From Oscheius dolichura (taxonomy: Eukaryota; Nematoda; Chromadorea; Rhabditida; Rhabditidae), in the NCBI GenBank assembly GCA_932521035.1, contig OW051497.1, positions 434,001 to 498,000 of the forward strand: a stretch of DNA of 64,000 nucleotides, read 5' to 3'. Positions within the stretch are counted from its first letter, which is position 1, and every line of letters starts with the position of its first letter. The position numbers and the translations under genes are program-made. This document shows positions 12,640 through 24,401 of this stretch, one piece after another. The notes beneath the pieces were generated by a model. It was given only the letters and a program-made list of their open reading frames with translations, had not been told where the DNA came from and ran no database searches.

Positions 12640-13130
12640 TTTGCAAAATACCTCCTCTCTTCTTGCTCTCTCTTTTGATTCCTCTCCCATATGACTAATT
12701 CTGGGGGAAACACTGTCTGTTTGTCCGCTGTCTTGTTTTTGATTGGCGAAATGTTTATTACACGTTTTTTCCTCCGTTGAGTCATCTCCAAGCTAAGCCC
12801 TCTGCAAGCTTTGCACTTTTGTTTTCCCCCCGCCTCCTTTCTTTCGCTCAATATATCCTCCGCTCTCCCCGTTTTTCGTCATATTTTATTTTATTTTACT
12901 CCTACAATGTTCTTTTCCCTTTTTCTATTAGAATCAATTACAACCTGGCATATTTCCTGGTTCTATTACATTCTTGGTTGTTACATCTCTACGCCCCCTC
13001 ATACTATTCTCCTGCAACACCTAGCTGCCCCAAAAAGGAGGATTTTCTACTGATTTGGCCACGGCTGTAACCCCATCCCAAACACTTGTGACATTCGTAG
13101 GAGTTCTTGGATATATTGGCAAACTATTCC
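12640..13130. other. Intergenic stretch
   Basis: This segment follows the polyadenylation signal of the Thr-rich gene. It is pyrimidine-rich on the plus strand. I see no gene, repeat or element in it. Confidence 0.4.
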
Positions 13131-13135
13131 GAAGA

Positions 13136-13678
13136 ATGGATATCGCAGAATGCTTGCTTCCACGTTGGGATGGCCGCATTCTCAGATTCGGTGAGCTCCG
13201 AACCAACTGAACAACGGTTACATTGAGGTAGGGTTCAGTTCTTCATCCTTTTCTCATTTAAACAAAGGATAATGGCGTTTTTCAGTTCGTCAACATAACC
13301 GCTGATTGACATGAACATATTAAAACGCATAAGTTCTTTATAGAGGTCAACGGGCTATTGTGAGTTCCACCATCAGTTACAGTAGTTCAACATCTTTTAG
13401 CCACAGACTTATCAAAATTTCCCAATGATAACAAAATGTTGATGGAATTGGAAAGCGACATGAAGATTCTGAACGAAATGGTCGAAGCAATTGATTTTAC
13501 CGTCCAAATGATAGGTGAAAATAGGGGAAGGCGGGGGGAAGGGTTTTAAAGCGCCTTTTTAAACCTACAAATTATTGAAAATACCGTATTGCTTCAAATA
13601 GAAGCCTTCTTCAAAAGTCCTCACAGTGAGAAATTGAAAATCAAACCGTTCGGTGGGTATATAAGAGAGAAGCGGTAG
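13136..13678 (+). CDS. Possible small multi-exon gene, unknown product
   Basis: The support is partial. An ATG at 13136 starts a short exon ending near 13190 at a GTGAGC donor. A later exon, after the acceptor tttttag-like cttttag near 13401, encodes an acidic helical stretch (MELESDMKILNEMVEAID). It splices at GTGAAA near 13515 to an exon starting near 13601 that ends with the basic tail IREKR and a TAG at 13676-13678. The last two exons join in frame. The middle exon near 13343 uses a 41-nt intron. I could not join the first exon to the rest with certainty, and I do not recognise the family. The helical part could be a coiled coil. Confidence 0.35.
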
Positions 13679-14052
13679 CCAAGATAGGAATTATCCCCAA
13701 TTTAATATTTTTTCCGTTTTTCTCTCATAATATTTCCCCTTTCCAGGCCTCATTCATCGCAGAGTGTCACCTCGCCGCGCTAGACTTTTTTCCTGCTCAA
13801 GTAACTCAGAAGGGTAATGACAGCAAGAGTGAGTTAACCCAATAACTTTTAGAAATAATCATGTTTAGGACATGAATGCTTATGGAATTTTTATGTAAAT
13901 AGTTTGTGAAGAAAAAAAACATACTAACAAATGTTAAAAATATTTTTAAACAATAAAGTTTGGATGTTTGATACCAGTAAAAGAAATTCTCACGTCATCA
14001 CGGCCGGAGCTTTATGGCTTCCTCGGCTCGCTTCACTATTTCCGGCCAATTC

Positions 14053-14488
14053 TCATTCACCGTTTTTCTCATCTGTTTTTACCGAGCAAAAGACGTCGTC
14101 GAGTTTAACCTCGCTCATCCGGTTTCCGAGCTCCCTTTTAATAAAAGCGGCTGCCGTTGGTCTAACTTCTTCAAAGGGCAGTCCTACAATCTTGGTTTTT
14201 TTGGAAAAAGGTGTTTAACAAACCGTTTGTTCTCTGAATCTCAATGAACTTCTTGATTTCTCTCCAATCCTTCACCTTCTGCGGAATTGTAACCGTTGCA
14301 CCAATATTGCCGATCTCGGGAGTCCGGGGGAAAGGGATAGGCTGGGAGGGTTCGGTACTGGAGGGGTGGCCCAACGGTTCTCTTTCTAGCTCTTCTATCG
14401 TCCTTTTCTCCTCCAAGGGAGCATGCTCTTTCATGTTCTCGTTGAAACCCTCGTCGCTGGATGCCAGTTTTCTCTGAAAATGGTCCAT
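14053..14488 (-). CDS. Small protein of unknown function, two or more exons
   Basis: The frame runs from a candidate ATG at 14488 (MDHFQRK...) through a Pro- and Glu-rich middle to KVKDWREIKKFIEIQRTNG. It crosses a 40-nt intron (14184-14223) and ends ...VKTDEKNGE at the TGA at 14053. The splice restores the frame, since reading straight through hits a stop after eleven codons. The frame is open upstream to about 14641 without an ATG, and an acceptor-like attttcag overlaps the ATG region, so an upstream exon (hydrophobic, near 14560-14640) may belong to it. No family recognised. Confidence 0.5.
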
Positions 14489-14871
14489 TCTCCCATTCAG
14501 GTAATTAGTGGAAAGAAGAGATGAATAAAAATGAACTTGATAAAGGATAACCACATCGGTGGCTGCAAAAGCAATGGCTTGGAACACAGACACGTGAGCA
14601 CCAAGCCTGGGAAAGCTTGGCCACACAGAAGGGTGGATCAAGTCGATAGGCTATCGGAAAAGAAAAACTCGGGCCAAAATCGACGGGAAACTGCAGCAAA
14701 CAAGTGATACCGGGGTTAGATAGAGACTGGCCTGCAGTGAACTCGCGCAGCAGAGGACCATACAGGCAACTTGCAGCCTTACGGTGAAATCATAGTCAAG
14801 GCCGCTAGGAGGATATACCAGCTGGACAACAACAAGTTTATTGAAACAACCGGTTAACAAGTTGTACAAAA

Positions 14872-15760
14872 TTAAACTATGATCTTCAACTCTTGTAGAT
14901 TTTCTTGAATTTGACTCAACTCGCCGAAACTCTGATTTTCTGTCGGCTTCAGGGGGTCCTCTGGAAATTCCGAGGCAGGGCCTATGCACAAAGCCGCATC
15001 GTTTGTTTCCTCCATCAATTTTTTAACCTTTTCCATTGTAACGAATATCTCGTCAACTCTGCTGCTTTCGACACGAAGATATGTGTTCGAATATTCCGTC
15101 ACGAGTCGTTTGACCTCTTCCAAGGAGTGCCCTGAAAAGCTAGGGGTTTGAAGTTAGTGCGTCTAACCGTTTCTTTTAAAATGAAGAAAGTATCCAAAAA
15201 TATGCTCCAAGTTCTCCTTTGATTGCCGATAACGTGGTTCTGCAACCATGGATAGATTTTCAACGGAGAGCCGGTTTCCTAGCTTTTCTTTAGAGAATGC
15301 GACCGACAGCGGGAGGATGTCGGTTAAACTGACTCCTGAAAGAATGCTTTCTTTGTAAATATCTGCTTAAAAACCTGCTCTTCGAATAACTTGAACAAAG
15401 TGCTCAAGTCCCAGCATGTCTGAAACGTGCTCTCGATGCGCGATCCAAGCCAGTCGATTGGCGTTCTCGTGTTCAGCAACTTCTGGTGGAGTGCTCTCTG
15501 AAAAGAGAGGGTTTTAGATGCGTGATATACAAATCGTTACCTTTCTTCCGTTTGATTATTCCCTGAATTTTCTTTGTATAAAATTCCTGTAGTGCTTGCG
15601 ACTTGTCCTCTTTCTTTGTGGAGCTGAGATCATCAGGGCTAGCATCATTAGGGTACTCGTCGATGAAATCATTTAATTGTAACAGAAGTTCTTCACGGTC
15701 GGCGATTTCGTCCAACAGAGCCTTCTTGAACTGAATAAGCTTGGCCTTATCGGAGGCCAT
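14872..15760 (-). CDS. Helical protein of unknown function, four exons
   Basis: Exons in minus order are 15760-15541, 15497-15375, 15335-15168 and 15131-14872, separated by introns of 43, 39 and 36 nt. All junctions keep one frame of about 255 codons. The protein begins MASDKAKLIQFKKALL, is rich in Lys, Glu and Leu and probably largely helical, with no cysteine cluster or membrane segment. A tttttag acceptor lies 4 nt before the ATG, as at other genes here, pointing to a trans-spliced leader or a 5' UTR intron. A polyadenylation signal (AATAAA, minus strand) lies at 14837-14842. I do not recognise the family. Confidence 0.7.
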
Positions 15761-15764
15761 CGAA

Positions 15765-16920
15765 CTAAAAATGCTTTGTCATATCAAACATTCTGCAGAA
15801 AAACGAACTGTCAAGAACAAAAAGAATCGAATCGTCTGACACGTGGGGGAGGGGGGGGGGGGCGAGACTTTTATGGCTCGTAAATTATGGGAACACAGGC
15901 AATTCTGTGCGAGGCGTCGTCTGTGGGGAAAATACTAATACAGAGGGGGAAAGACGACGCAAAAAAAGCGATAAACGGCGCTGGTGAGAGAATTCCGGAG
16001 CTGAGAAGAGGAAATCTCCCGTCAGGATGCGGAATGCCGTGCTAGGAAGAGACAGACGGCGTTAGAAACAGGCGAACGGATGGTTCAGACCGCGCCGGGG
16101 AAAGCGGAGAAGGTGCTGGAAAGAAGAGCATTGCCCCTAAAACGTTCCATGCCAGTGTAATATGGGATAGCATAAGATGCGAAACTATGAGCAAAAAGAT
16201 AGACTAATGCAGCGGATGCGGCAAACATATGACAGATAAAGGAGACTGCGCGCCAACTTTTAAAAGCCCTCGCAGCCGACATGATAACCCGAAGCTTGAG
16301 AAAGACATTCCACCAGAGAACGAGCCAGATGGGCCCCTGTCACAAATGTGAGAGAGAAATTACGAGCAAGACCGTGTCAAATGTTAAAGTGAGTGATTCT
16401 CAGGGAGGCTCCCGTACGCCTCTGAATATATCACCCATGACACCTCACCGGTTTGACTCACTCGGTCCGCCTCGTAACCTATATCTCACTGTCTCAGAAT
16501 TTGATTTTTTGATTAGCCTGTAAAGCTCCCTTGAGAAAGACAGTTTTATTCTTGTCTGAGGAACAAGAAGGGTAGGAGAAACCAAATGACTTCTTCCTTG
16601 GGGATCCCGTTCTCAACTTCAGCTGTGGATGGCGTCACTTTGTTTCATATCGTCCCCTCGATTTCAGTCAACAAGATAACCCAGAGCTTCACAAAGGACC
16701 AGCCAGATAGCCCCTGTCACAAAGCTAACTTACCGCCCCGCTATGAAGTCATACCCAAGGTCACGGACTAGCATACCTCAATTGAGTAACAATATGTTTA
16801 TTAAATGTTTTGTTCACATGCTAAAGCATCTATAAGACACAAACATATAAGACCGGTTTTGTTTCTCTACAGAAGAAGAGTTAAATTTTGATCAGTGAGG
16901 TCAATGGGATGAGCGGGAGT
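15765..16920. other. Intergenic stretch with a long G tract
   Basis: A G-rich run lies at 15846-15863 just upstream of the helical-protein gene. The polyadenylation signal of the Dok-like gene (AATAAA, minus strand) is at about 16797. I see no convincing coding exon. Short ORFs at 16281-16523 and 16586-16771 have no motif. Confidence 0.4.
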
Positions 16921-16926
16921 TATCTA

Positions 16927-19011
16927 TTATTCTTCAGGAATAGGATCTGCCGACTTTTGGTATGCTTTTTCTCGCCTCATCTGGAAGAAAAGAATAAAAA
17001 AAGGAAAGTAAAATAAGGGTTACCTTGCTCTCTGCCAAAGATTTTTCCAATTCTTGTCTGAAGTTCAAGATATGGAGATGTTCTTCGACCTTCTTGTCAG
17101 GGGAAGAATTCGGAGGTAGCGTCTTTTCAATCCTTAGCCATTCGCTGTTGGCATCTTGTTCAAAAGAAGGCCGGCCCTCTTCATCTCTTCTCTTTTTCGA
17201 ATTCCTGAAAAATAAAACAGTAAAAATGGCCCATCGAGTGGATTGAACTCACCGTCTAAAAAAGCTGAAGATCCCACTCTTCTTTTGCTTCTCTTCCGAA
17301 GGAAAAGCCTCATATTCACTGGTGAAGGAATTATTCAACGGAGAACTAGTTGATTGAGGCGTGAATTCCGAAAAGCTGTCCGGGGGAGGTGGGGGACTCA
17401 TAGAGGATGTGGACTGTTTGCTTTCCAGCGTAGAATTCTTGCTATAAATAACTACTGTATAAAATAAAAATTAAGAAAAGGTACCTCGTCTCTGGGGTGT
17501 CCATAACCGACGCCTTGCTTGGATGATACGTTCTGTTATATTTATTCGTCGTTTTGACACTGACCGGGGTAAAAATAGAGGTAAATCTAATATGACACCT
17601 AAATTTCTCTTGTATTCAAGGAAATTAGCTAGTATACCTGAAGCTTTCCATGATTACCAACGGCTGGGCGCAGATAAATTCGTAGATCCCGTCGTGGATT
17701 ATTTCAAAGCCAAGACAATTCTCTCCGGCGGCTATCCTATAAATATCATTGATAAAATGAATAGAAGAAATGTTTACCATAACAAGTCGCAGTAATTGAA
17801 GCTCAGGACTTGAAGTTCTCCAGTTATAAGAGAAAGGGAGTCGCCAAAATGGAGATGGTAGCTTCCTTCAGACAATTGCTTCGTTTTGGTCAAGGGGGAA
17901 GGCAAAAGAAGGACAGGGTACTGGTCACCTGAAGAGTAAGAGTAAATAACTGAATTTTCTAGACTACTTACTCAATACGAAGTCCTCCTCTTCTGAAGAT
18001 GTAGGGGAATCCAATAGGGTACTCGGCAAGGTGACATATTTCTTCGGGAAAGCAATTTTGCACAAGGCTTCCAGTAAAATATCGTGATTCTGGGAGAATA
18101 TTTCCAGTGTACTGTTGTCTTTCAATAATATTCGTATGGTTTCTCGTTGTCCTGAAAAATAAGCGGTAAAACCAGAAGAAAGGAAGAAATCCTACCTGCT
18201 TGTGAATGTGCTCTCATGGAAACGCAATCCGTGAGTAGTATAGTCCTTGAAGGAGAGCCGCTCCTTACTTTTTCTTCATTTTGATACAGTTCCATCCGGG
18301 CTCGACCGTAAGTCGATTCTTCGAAGACAAGTCCTATCATTTTCTTCCATTTCTGAAATAAAACATTCTTAAAAAGGGCCTAGATTGTGCTGTTAATAGG
18401 GGAAATCAAAATAAACATAAATTTAAAGGTTAAGTTGTTATAAAAGCGGGTATAAAATTCAAATTTGACAGATCTCTTAAAGGACTGTACCGTAGTACTA
18501 GTAAGAATTGCCAATTGAGCGAAGCTGCCCGCGTATGGCCTTTTGCCAGGAATGGCAGAATTTCATTTCTTTTCATTAATTTAATGCTTTCCCCGGATTT
18601 TTGAAATTTAAAATAGGTTTAGAAGGCTTATTGCAAATTAATATAAACCAACCTTTCCGATTAATTTATCATGAAAAACTTCCAAATGCGTCCCATATGT
18701 TGGATGATCGGCATCATCTGTTTCGTTCATCTGAAAATTAAAATTTAGTGAGGTTTTAAAAGGCTTTGAAAGCAGGGGAGATTTGGAAAGGTGCCAGAAA
18801 TGGTTGGAAGCTCATTGTCACCGAAATATGGTGACCAAACGGGGGATTATTCATCATCCCGCATGGTAAAAGTTGCGCCCCAGTTAAACACCGCCAAACA
18901 AACTGGAAACTAATACCCAAAACCAGTAACCTGCTCAACATCAACTCGTCGTAAAAAGTACTCCAATTGGGCGGTAGTCATTTGAATATCCGCAGAATAC
19001 GAAATGTCCAT
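16927..19011 (-). CDS. Dok-family adaptor with PH and IRS-type PTB domains
   Basis: Dok proteins dock on phosphotyrosine receptors and recruit SH2 proteins. The start exon (from 19011, MDISYSADIQM) and a short acidic exon (about 18730-18650) precede a PH-like domain. That domain reads KWKKMIGLVFEES..GRARMELY..SR-ILLTDCVSM, matching the Dok pattern of Trp, then Ala-Arg-hydrophobic-Glu, then LxDCVSV. It is followed by ETIRILLKD. A PTB-like domain follows, with the YHLHFGDSLSLITGE stretch and CLGFEIIHDGIYEFIC. The tail is Ser/Pro-rich with tyrosines in NRTYHPS and TSEYEAFPS as candidate phosphosites, plus a PPPPP run. Introns include one of 42-44 nt. The stop is at 16927. The PTB arginine that reads phosphotyrosine is not obvious. 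Divergence is considerable but the domain order is right. Confidence 0.7.
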
Positions 19012-19019
19012 TTCCTGTG

Positions 19020-22000
19020 CGTAGAGGGGAGAAGAACTACGTGAAGATGGCGCTAGGAGGGGGAATTTATAGCCTGTTGATGGGGAAGAAGGCAGACAGA
19101 GGGGGAGTGAAATAATTTTTCGAAAAATATGGGTGAATCAACGCATGTTTTTTATTTACAGTCGCTATAAGGGGGAAATATCCCATTGGGAGCAAGAAAA
19201 GTCAGCTGGAGAGGAGGAGTATCGAGCCATAAAAATCAATTTCCAATGCGAGTCAGCGGTTTATAATCCCGGCAGTAAAGTGTGACTTGTGTTGTTAGCT
19301 AGTCAAAAAGGAACAGCAGAGGGGAATTGTCCAAAATTGAATTGCTCTTCAGATTTCCTCTGAACAAGGATAGGCGTGGATAAAACGACTGGCGATGCGT
19401 CAAGGAAATGAATGCATTACTGCTTCCCAGAGCTGGCTTTCTTCGCGACAGGAAATCTATTACTATCTCTTGGCTAATCACGCGTGAAGGAATGATCACA
19501 AGAAGGCGCCAAAAGATATTCTCACTACAAGTTCAGGTTAAACGGGAGGAATAGCTATAAATGTCCAAAGAAGTGTTGCGAAACGGCCTATAAAGTGCAT
19601 TTATTGACAGTACATCGCATGTTCTGCCTGATATTGAAACCATCAACATAATAATACCGATGTTTACAAAAAGGTCCAGCTTTTATTTAGAACAGCCGGC
19701 GGGGGTAAATAAACGGATGAGTAAGGCTTTAATTTAGGAAATGTTCCTGCTCACCTCCCGGAGTATCGTATTTCTCGATCAAAAGAAGCCTCTTCCCTGG
19801 ATGCGCATTGAAATAGCACAGGAAATGGACCCCTCTCTCGCCGGGAATGACGTTTTGGGCCGGGAGCTGACAGTCTGTACCACCCACCCAATGGTCTACA
19901 CACTTTTTTCCAGGGCCTTATGATTCTCCGAGCGGTGGATGAAAAACACTGACTAGGCGCTAACTAGTATCTTTCACTTTTACGTAACGGTAGAGGGGAG
20001 GTTGTGAAGGAGGGAAGAAGAAATTTATGGAGGGAGACGATAGACGCGAGAAAAAGAACTGGTAGCCGACAACTTTGATGATTGCGTGGAGATTGTGATT
20101 AGAAACTGACGGGCTGCTGCTGCAATTCCCAGTGGAAAACATTATGTGGTGAACAATTTTAAAACCAGTCCTGTGATTTGCAATGAATCAGGAAACTGTC
20201 TTTTGGGACAATACAGGGGGTTACGAAGAAAAAGGGGGACGAGCGAGAGAGCCGCGGAATGAAAGCCTGTGTTTGGAAAACATTGCCGGGTGTGGAAAAT
20301 GGATACAGGAAGAGAGATAAGCGGCCTGTTGTATAGAAACTCATGGGTGGAGTGCTATAAAGGGCGGTAGAGTTTTTGGTGAGAACATTGAAGCAACTTT
20401 CCTTCCAATTTTGTGCTAAAACCATATTTTAATGGAAAATAAGTGTTCCTGAGAAGTTTCACAATATCTAAGGGCAGCTATAAAGGAAAGAAAGCGAAGC
20501 TAGTGGGCAAAATTCAGGAGATTTTGCTGATTCAGCAGAAAGCCAAATTCCTAGTAACAAAAGAAGGTGACTAAGGGGAAAGAAATGTTTTAAGCAGTTC
20601 TACAACCCTCCTTCCCCATTCTCGAATGCCGATAGAAAGAAAAGAATAAAGTCCTCTCCGGACAGTGATAAAAGTTCTGGAATTTTCCCAACTTCCGGAA
20701 AAATGGGGGGAGATAAGACCAAGCCACAGAAAAGTTCGTCACGGCCCGGACCGATGACAAATTTCCCAATGTTGAAGATGACATAATCAAATCACATCGG
20801 GCTGCTGTTACTGACCGGCACATTGAACTGAAAACACGGAAGAAAACTGGCATCTGACGTGTTCCTCCTCGACACAACAATGCTAAAAGCTTTGAACTGG
20901 AACCATTGCTAACAGTATAATGAACATAATCAAACACAACCGACCAACAAACTGGAGAGAAAGGTGAGCAGGGTTAAGCGCAGCGTAAGAAGCGGATTAT
21001 CGCTCGTGTGCGGTTGCGGAAGGAGGCAGATCAGCTCTAGGTGGTGTCCCTGTACGCAAACATATAAGAGCTTGCGGGGTGACAGCTCCCGAACCGCTTT
21101 GACGGCGCTGCTGTGATGCTGAGGGGTGCCTACCCGCCGTGAAAGGAAACATTGCACCCGCACTTGCTCCTATGGCGGGAGGTATTGTTCCGGGTCTGGG
21201 TATTGGCAACAAAAGAACCGAGAGGAGGGGGGCTATCTTCTTCACAATATTTTGCAAGAATTCTTTTCTAAAGTCGTATCATAAAAGTGAGATGTTTGTT
21301 CCGGCGGCTAGGTCTTTAATGTCAGCACAAAAGATACACAAAAGAGTACCGAGAATGGCGGCTCTTGACCGTATCTCTCTACTGAGAAGAACATTATTCG
21401 AAATTTTCCCGGATGAATCATGCTATAGAACAGTTTACTGTCAATATAGACAACGACCATCTTATCGGGAAGATGCCGTCAAGCAGGCGCCTACTTCTAT
21501 GTGTCATTTAGAGGCAAGGACCACCCACCATCAGCGCTTTCGGAGAACGGCATACAATAGAACGAATAGGGGAACTGTAACAAAGAGCTGTGAGAATTGG
21601 CAGCCAACCAAAATAGACGTCTCGAGGGATTGAATAAGCCGCAGACAAGGCAGTGCCGTGTTTATAGGCTTTACAGTGCTGTAAAGCTGTGGTTAAGCCA
21701 TTTTCTCCTCTGCAAAAAGGTCACTTTAAAGCTTTCAGTGCTTGGGAACAGCTCCGGGGAAACAAAAAAGTAAAGTTCGGTAAAAAAGCAGTAGTAATCA
21801 CCACTACAAGTGAGAGAAGATAAGAATGGTGGCGGCCTTAAGAGGAATCAGCCGTTTTACTAGCTGTGAAGGGGAATAACTAAAAGACCCCCTCGATAAG
21901 CCACCTGTGGCTGTTGTATTGTGTCCACTATACCCCAGCGGGGGAACACAAATGAAGACGAAGACGAAGAAAAAAAAGAAACGTGTGAGAGAGAAAATCG

Positions 22001-24390
22001 GATAGAACACATATGACTCCCCCTCTTTCTGTTTTTTGAACCCGACACTATTAGGGGTGGTACATAAAACGCCGGAGGGAAAAGTCAACCTGTAGTAAAC
22101 GATGCGCTAGCGGGCATTAATTGCTAGGTCAGACGTCATGTCGCCGGTCATTGTCGGCCAATAAAGTGTGTGCAAAATGTAACAACTGTTCCACAGGAAA
22201 TATAGCAGAGTCTCTTTGCAGAGCTGAGTATTTGAAGCTGCACAAATTGGCTTTAGTTTTCTTGCCCACTCTCGTAACACAATGACCCTTAAGGAAAAAA
22301 CAACATACCCTACCGCGCGATAAATAAATTCAAGTTTATTGTCGCACTGGGGAAGTTGAGAAGACTGCGGCAGCATAAAAACCCGGACCAGTTCAAGGTA
22401 ATGCGGGTGAATTGGTGCCCCCTTTGCCAATGTTGGTTTAATTATGCGTTCAAGGTGAATTCGGCTATCATTTAACTTATGCAAATTGTCAAGTTTGAGG
22501 AATTTTAAGGGCGGGAGAAATGCGCGCGCTCTGTGTTCCACTCGCTTTTTCCCAGAGGAAGCCGATGATCACCGCCACTTCCCTCTTGAACCGCCCCGAC
22601 AACACGGTTCGTGCCCGCATAGTGGACCGCAAAAGAGAGAAGAGGAAAAGGGAAAAATAGGAGCAAAAGGGCGTGCGAACAAAGTCAAGCATGTCAAGAG
22701 GAGTAGAGGAAACTGGCTACTCTCGGAGGAGGCAGCTGACCGGAGGTGATCATAATGATGGTTGCGCGCGAAAAGTTTTCTCTCCTCGCACTTCATCTAT
22801 CACCTTTTTTGACAGTATCGCGCTAGAAAGAAATTCATCAAGATTTCCATCTGCCTGAAACTTGTCAGAGAGGGCGGAAGGAAAAAGGGAACAAGTTGAT
22901 CAAGGAATGGAGCACTAGATGGCGCAGGTGGCTCAAGAGAGGCCGCACAAAAGAGTAAACTGTATGGATTGATGATGATGACGCGGCGGATCTTTTTAAC
23001 TACCTGAACAGGGGGAAACAGGCTAAACAGTAGGATATAGGCCCGGGGGCCTTGTTCCCCCTGGGAAACAACCAATTAAACCAACTGTTGCTATTACAGT
23101 GGGGCTCATAACAGGGTCCCATAAAATAAAGTGCTTTTAGAGGACAACTTGGTACAGGAGGGGAAAATAGGATGTTTTTAAGGGGAGAGGGGGCACCCGG
23201 AAGGGTAGCCAGAAAGGGGTAATCTTTTTTTATCCTGTGGCCAGCGATAAGGGGTCAAGCACACCTGTTGCACAGCTGAGACCGCCGCTCGCTTAACCTG
23301 TCGGGAGGTGAGATGTGTTCCGCATCTTCTTCGTCAAAAAACACCTCAATCCTGTCTCATTTCTTTCAAGTTCAGGATTGTTCAGCATAATGCAAGTGGC
23401 TAGACAAAAAGTGACGAGATTGTTTGGGTAATGACCAGGATACGAGTCAGCTCCCCGTATAGCGTACTCGTCACCAGGAAGGGGCGAAAGTTTTTGCCCC
23501 TGGGAAAGTACATGACTCAACATGGCTGTGCAAAAAGGTCAGGAGAAAGTACACTCCCAATAGGAATACAATCAACAAGAGAGAGAACAGCCAGTGCTTC
23601 CTGACAGTTTTGACGGGGCGAGGCTATGGGAAACAGGCCTTCGGGAGTCATTCCCATGGGAGAAAAAAGAGGTGCGCCGGCGCAATAAGTACAAGAAATA
23701 ATTTGCATTGTTATGCCAGGTGATGGGTCGAGATCCCCGCGCGGCGATAGTCTTTTACTTCATGCTAACGAGCCGCCGCCTAATGTGCCTTTTCCTGTGT
23801 CAATTGCGGCACATCGCCCCCTAGAAGGTGTAAAGTTGTACTAGCAAATATTCCCAGCCTTGAAAGCAAGGTGATAGGGTGAGAGCTAATGAGATAAAAA
23901 GGTGAGACGAACCGGGGGACCCTTTCCTCCAGGAGGATCAATCTCGGTGAGGATCTCTCGGATAAAAGAGAATCATAAATCATACACGGTTGCGCGGGAG
24001 TCTTTTACGACCTGACCTAGCGGAAGAAATGCCAACGGGTTATGATCCTCCCGACGGTCCGGGTCCCAGGAGCTTCCCATGAGTCCATATCGTCAGGGAT
24101 GAGTAGCCAGCTAATCGCTGTACTTATGTAACCACATAAAAGGTATTAGGTCAAGAATAGCTCGAAGTGTAAACTGGCAAACAATAGGATTTACGTTGGC
24201 ATTGACCGTATTTGTGGACAGGGAGGGGGAGGACAGGGTGCTGAATATGCTAATTATCCACCGACCATCCCCGCATGGTATCATTCCATACAGACACGGT
24301 GAAATGATCATAAATTAAGCCACACAGCCGGCCGATATCGCTTCCGGGGTGACATAAGGATGAACAATTTAAATCTGGGCAAAGGGACGG
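19020..24390. other. Long stretch without a convincing gene
   Basis: This is between the Dok-like and aspartic protease genes. The longest ORFs, 21139-21633 (+, 164 codons, Arg/Thr-rich) and 22107-22541 (-, 144 codons), show no family motif, signal peptide or splice context that I can support. Four plus-strand TATAAA motifs in the context GCTATAAA or CCTATAAA lie near 19556, 19589, 20356 and 20479 without a following gene. I see no repeat or transposon end. Confidence 0.4.
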
Positions 24391-24401
24391 CTTTATTCTT
24401 T

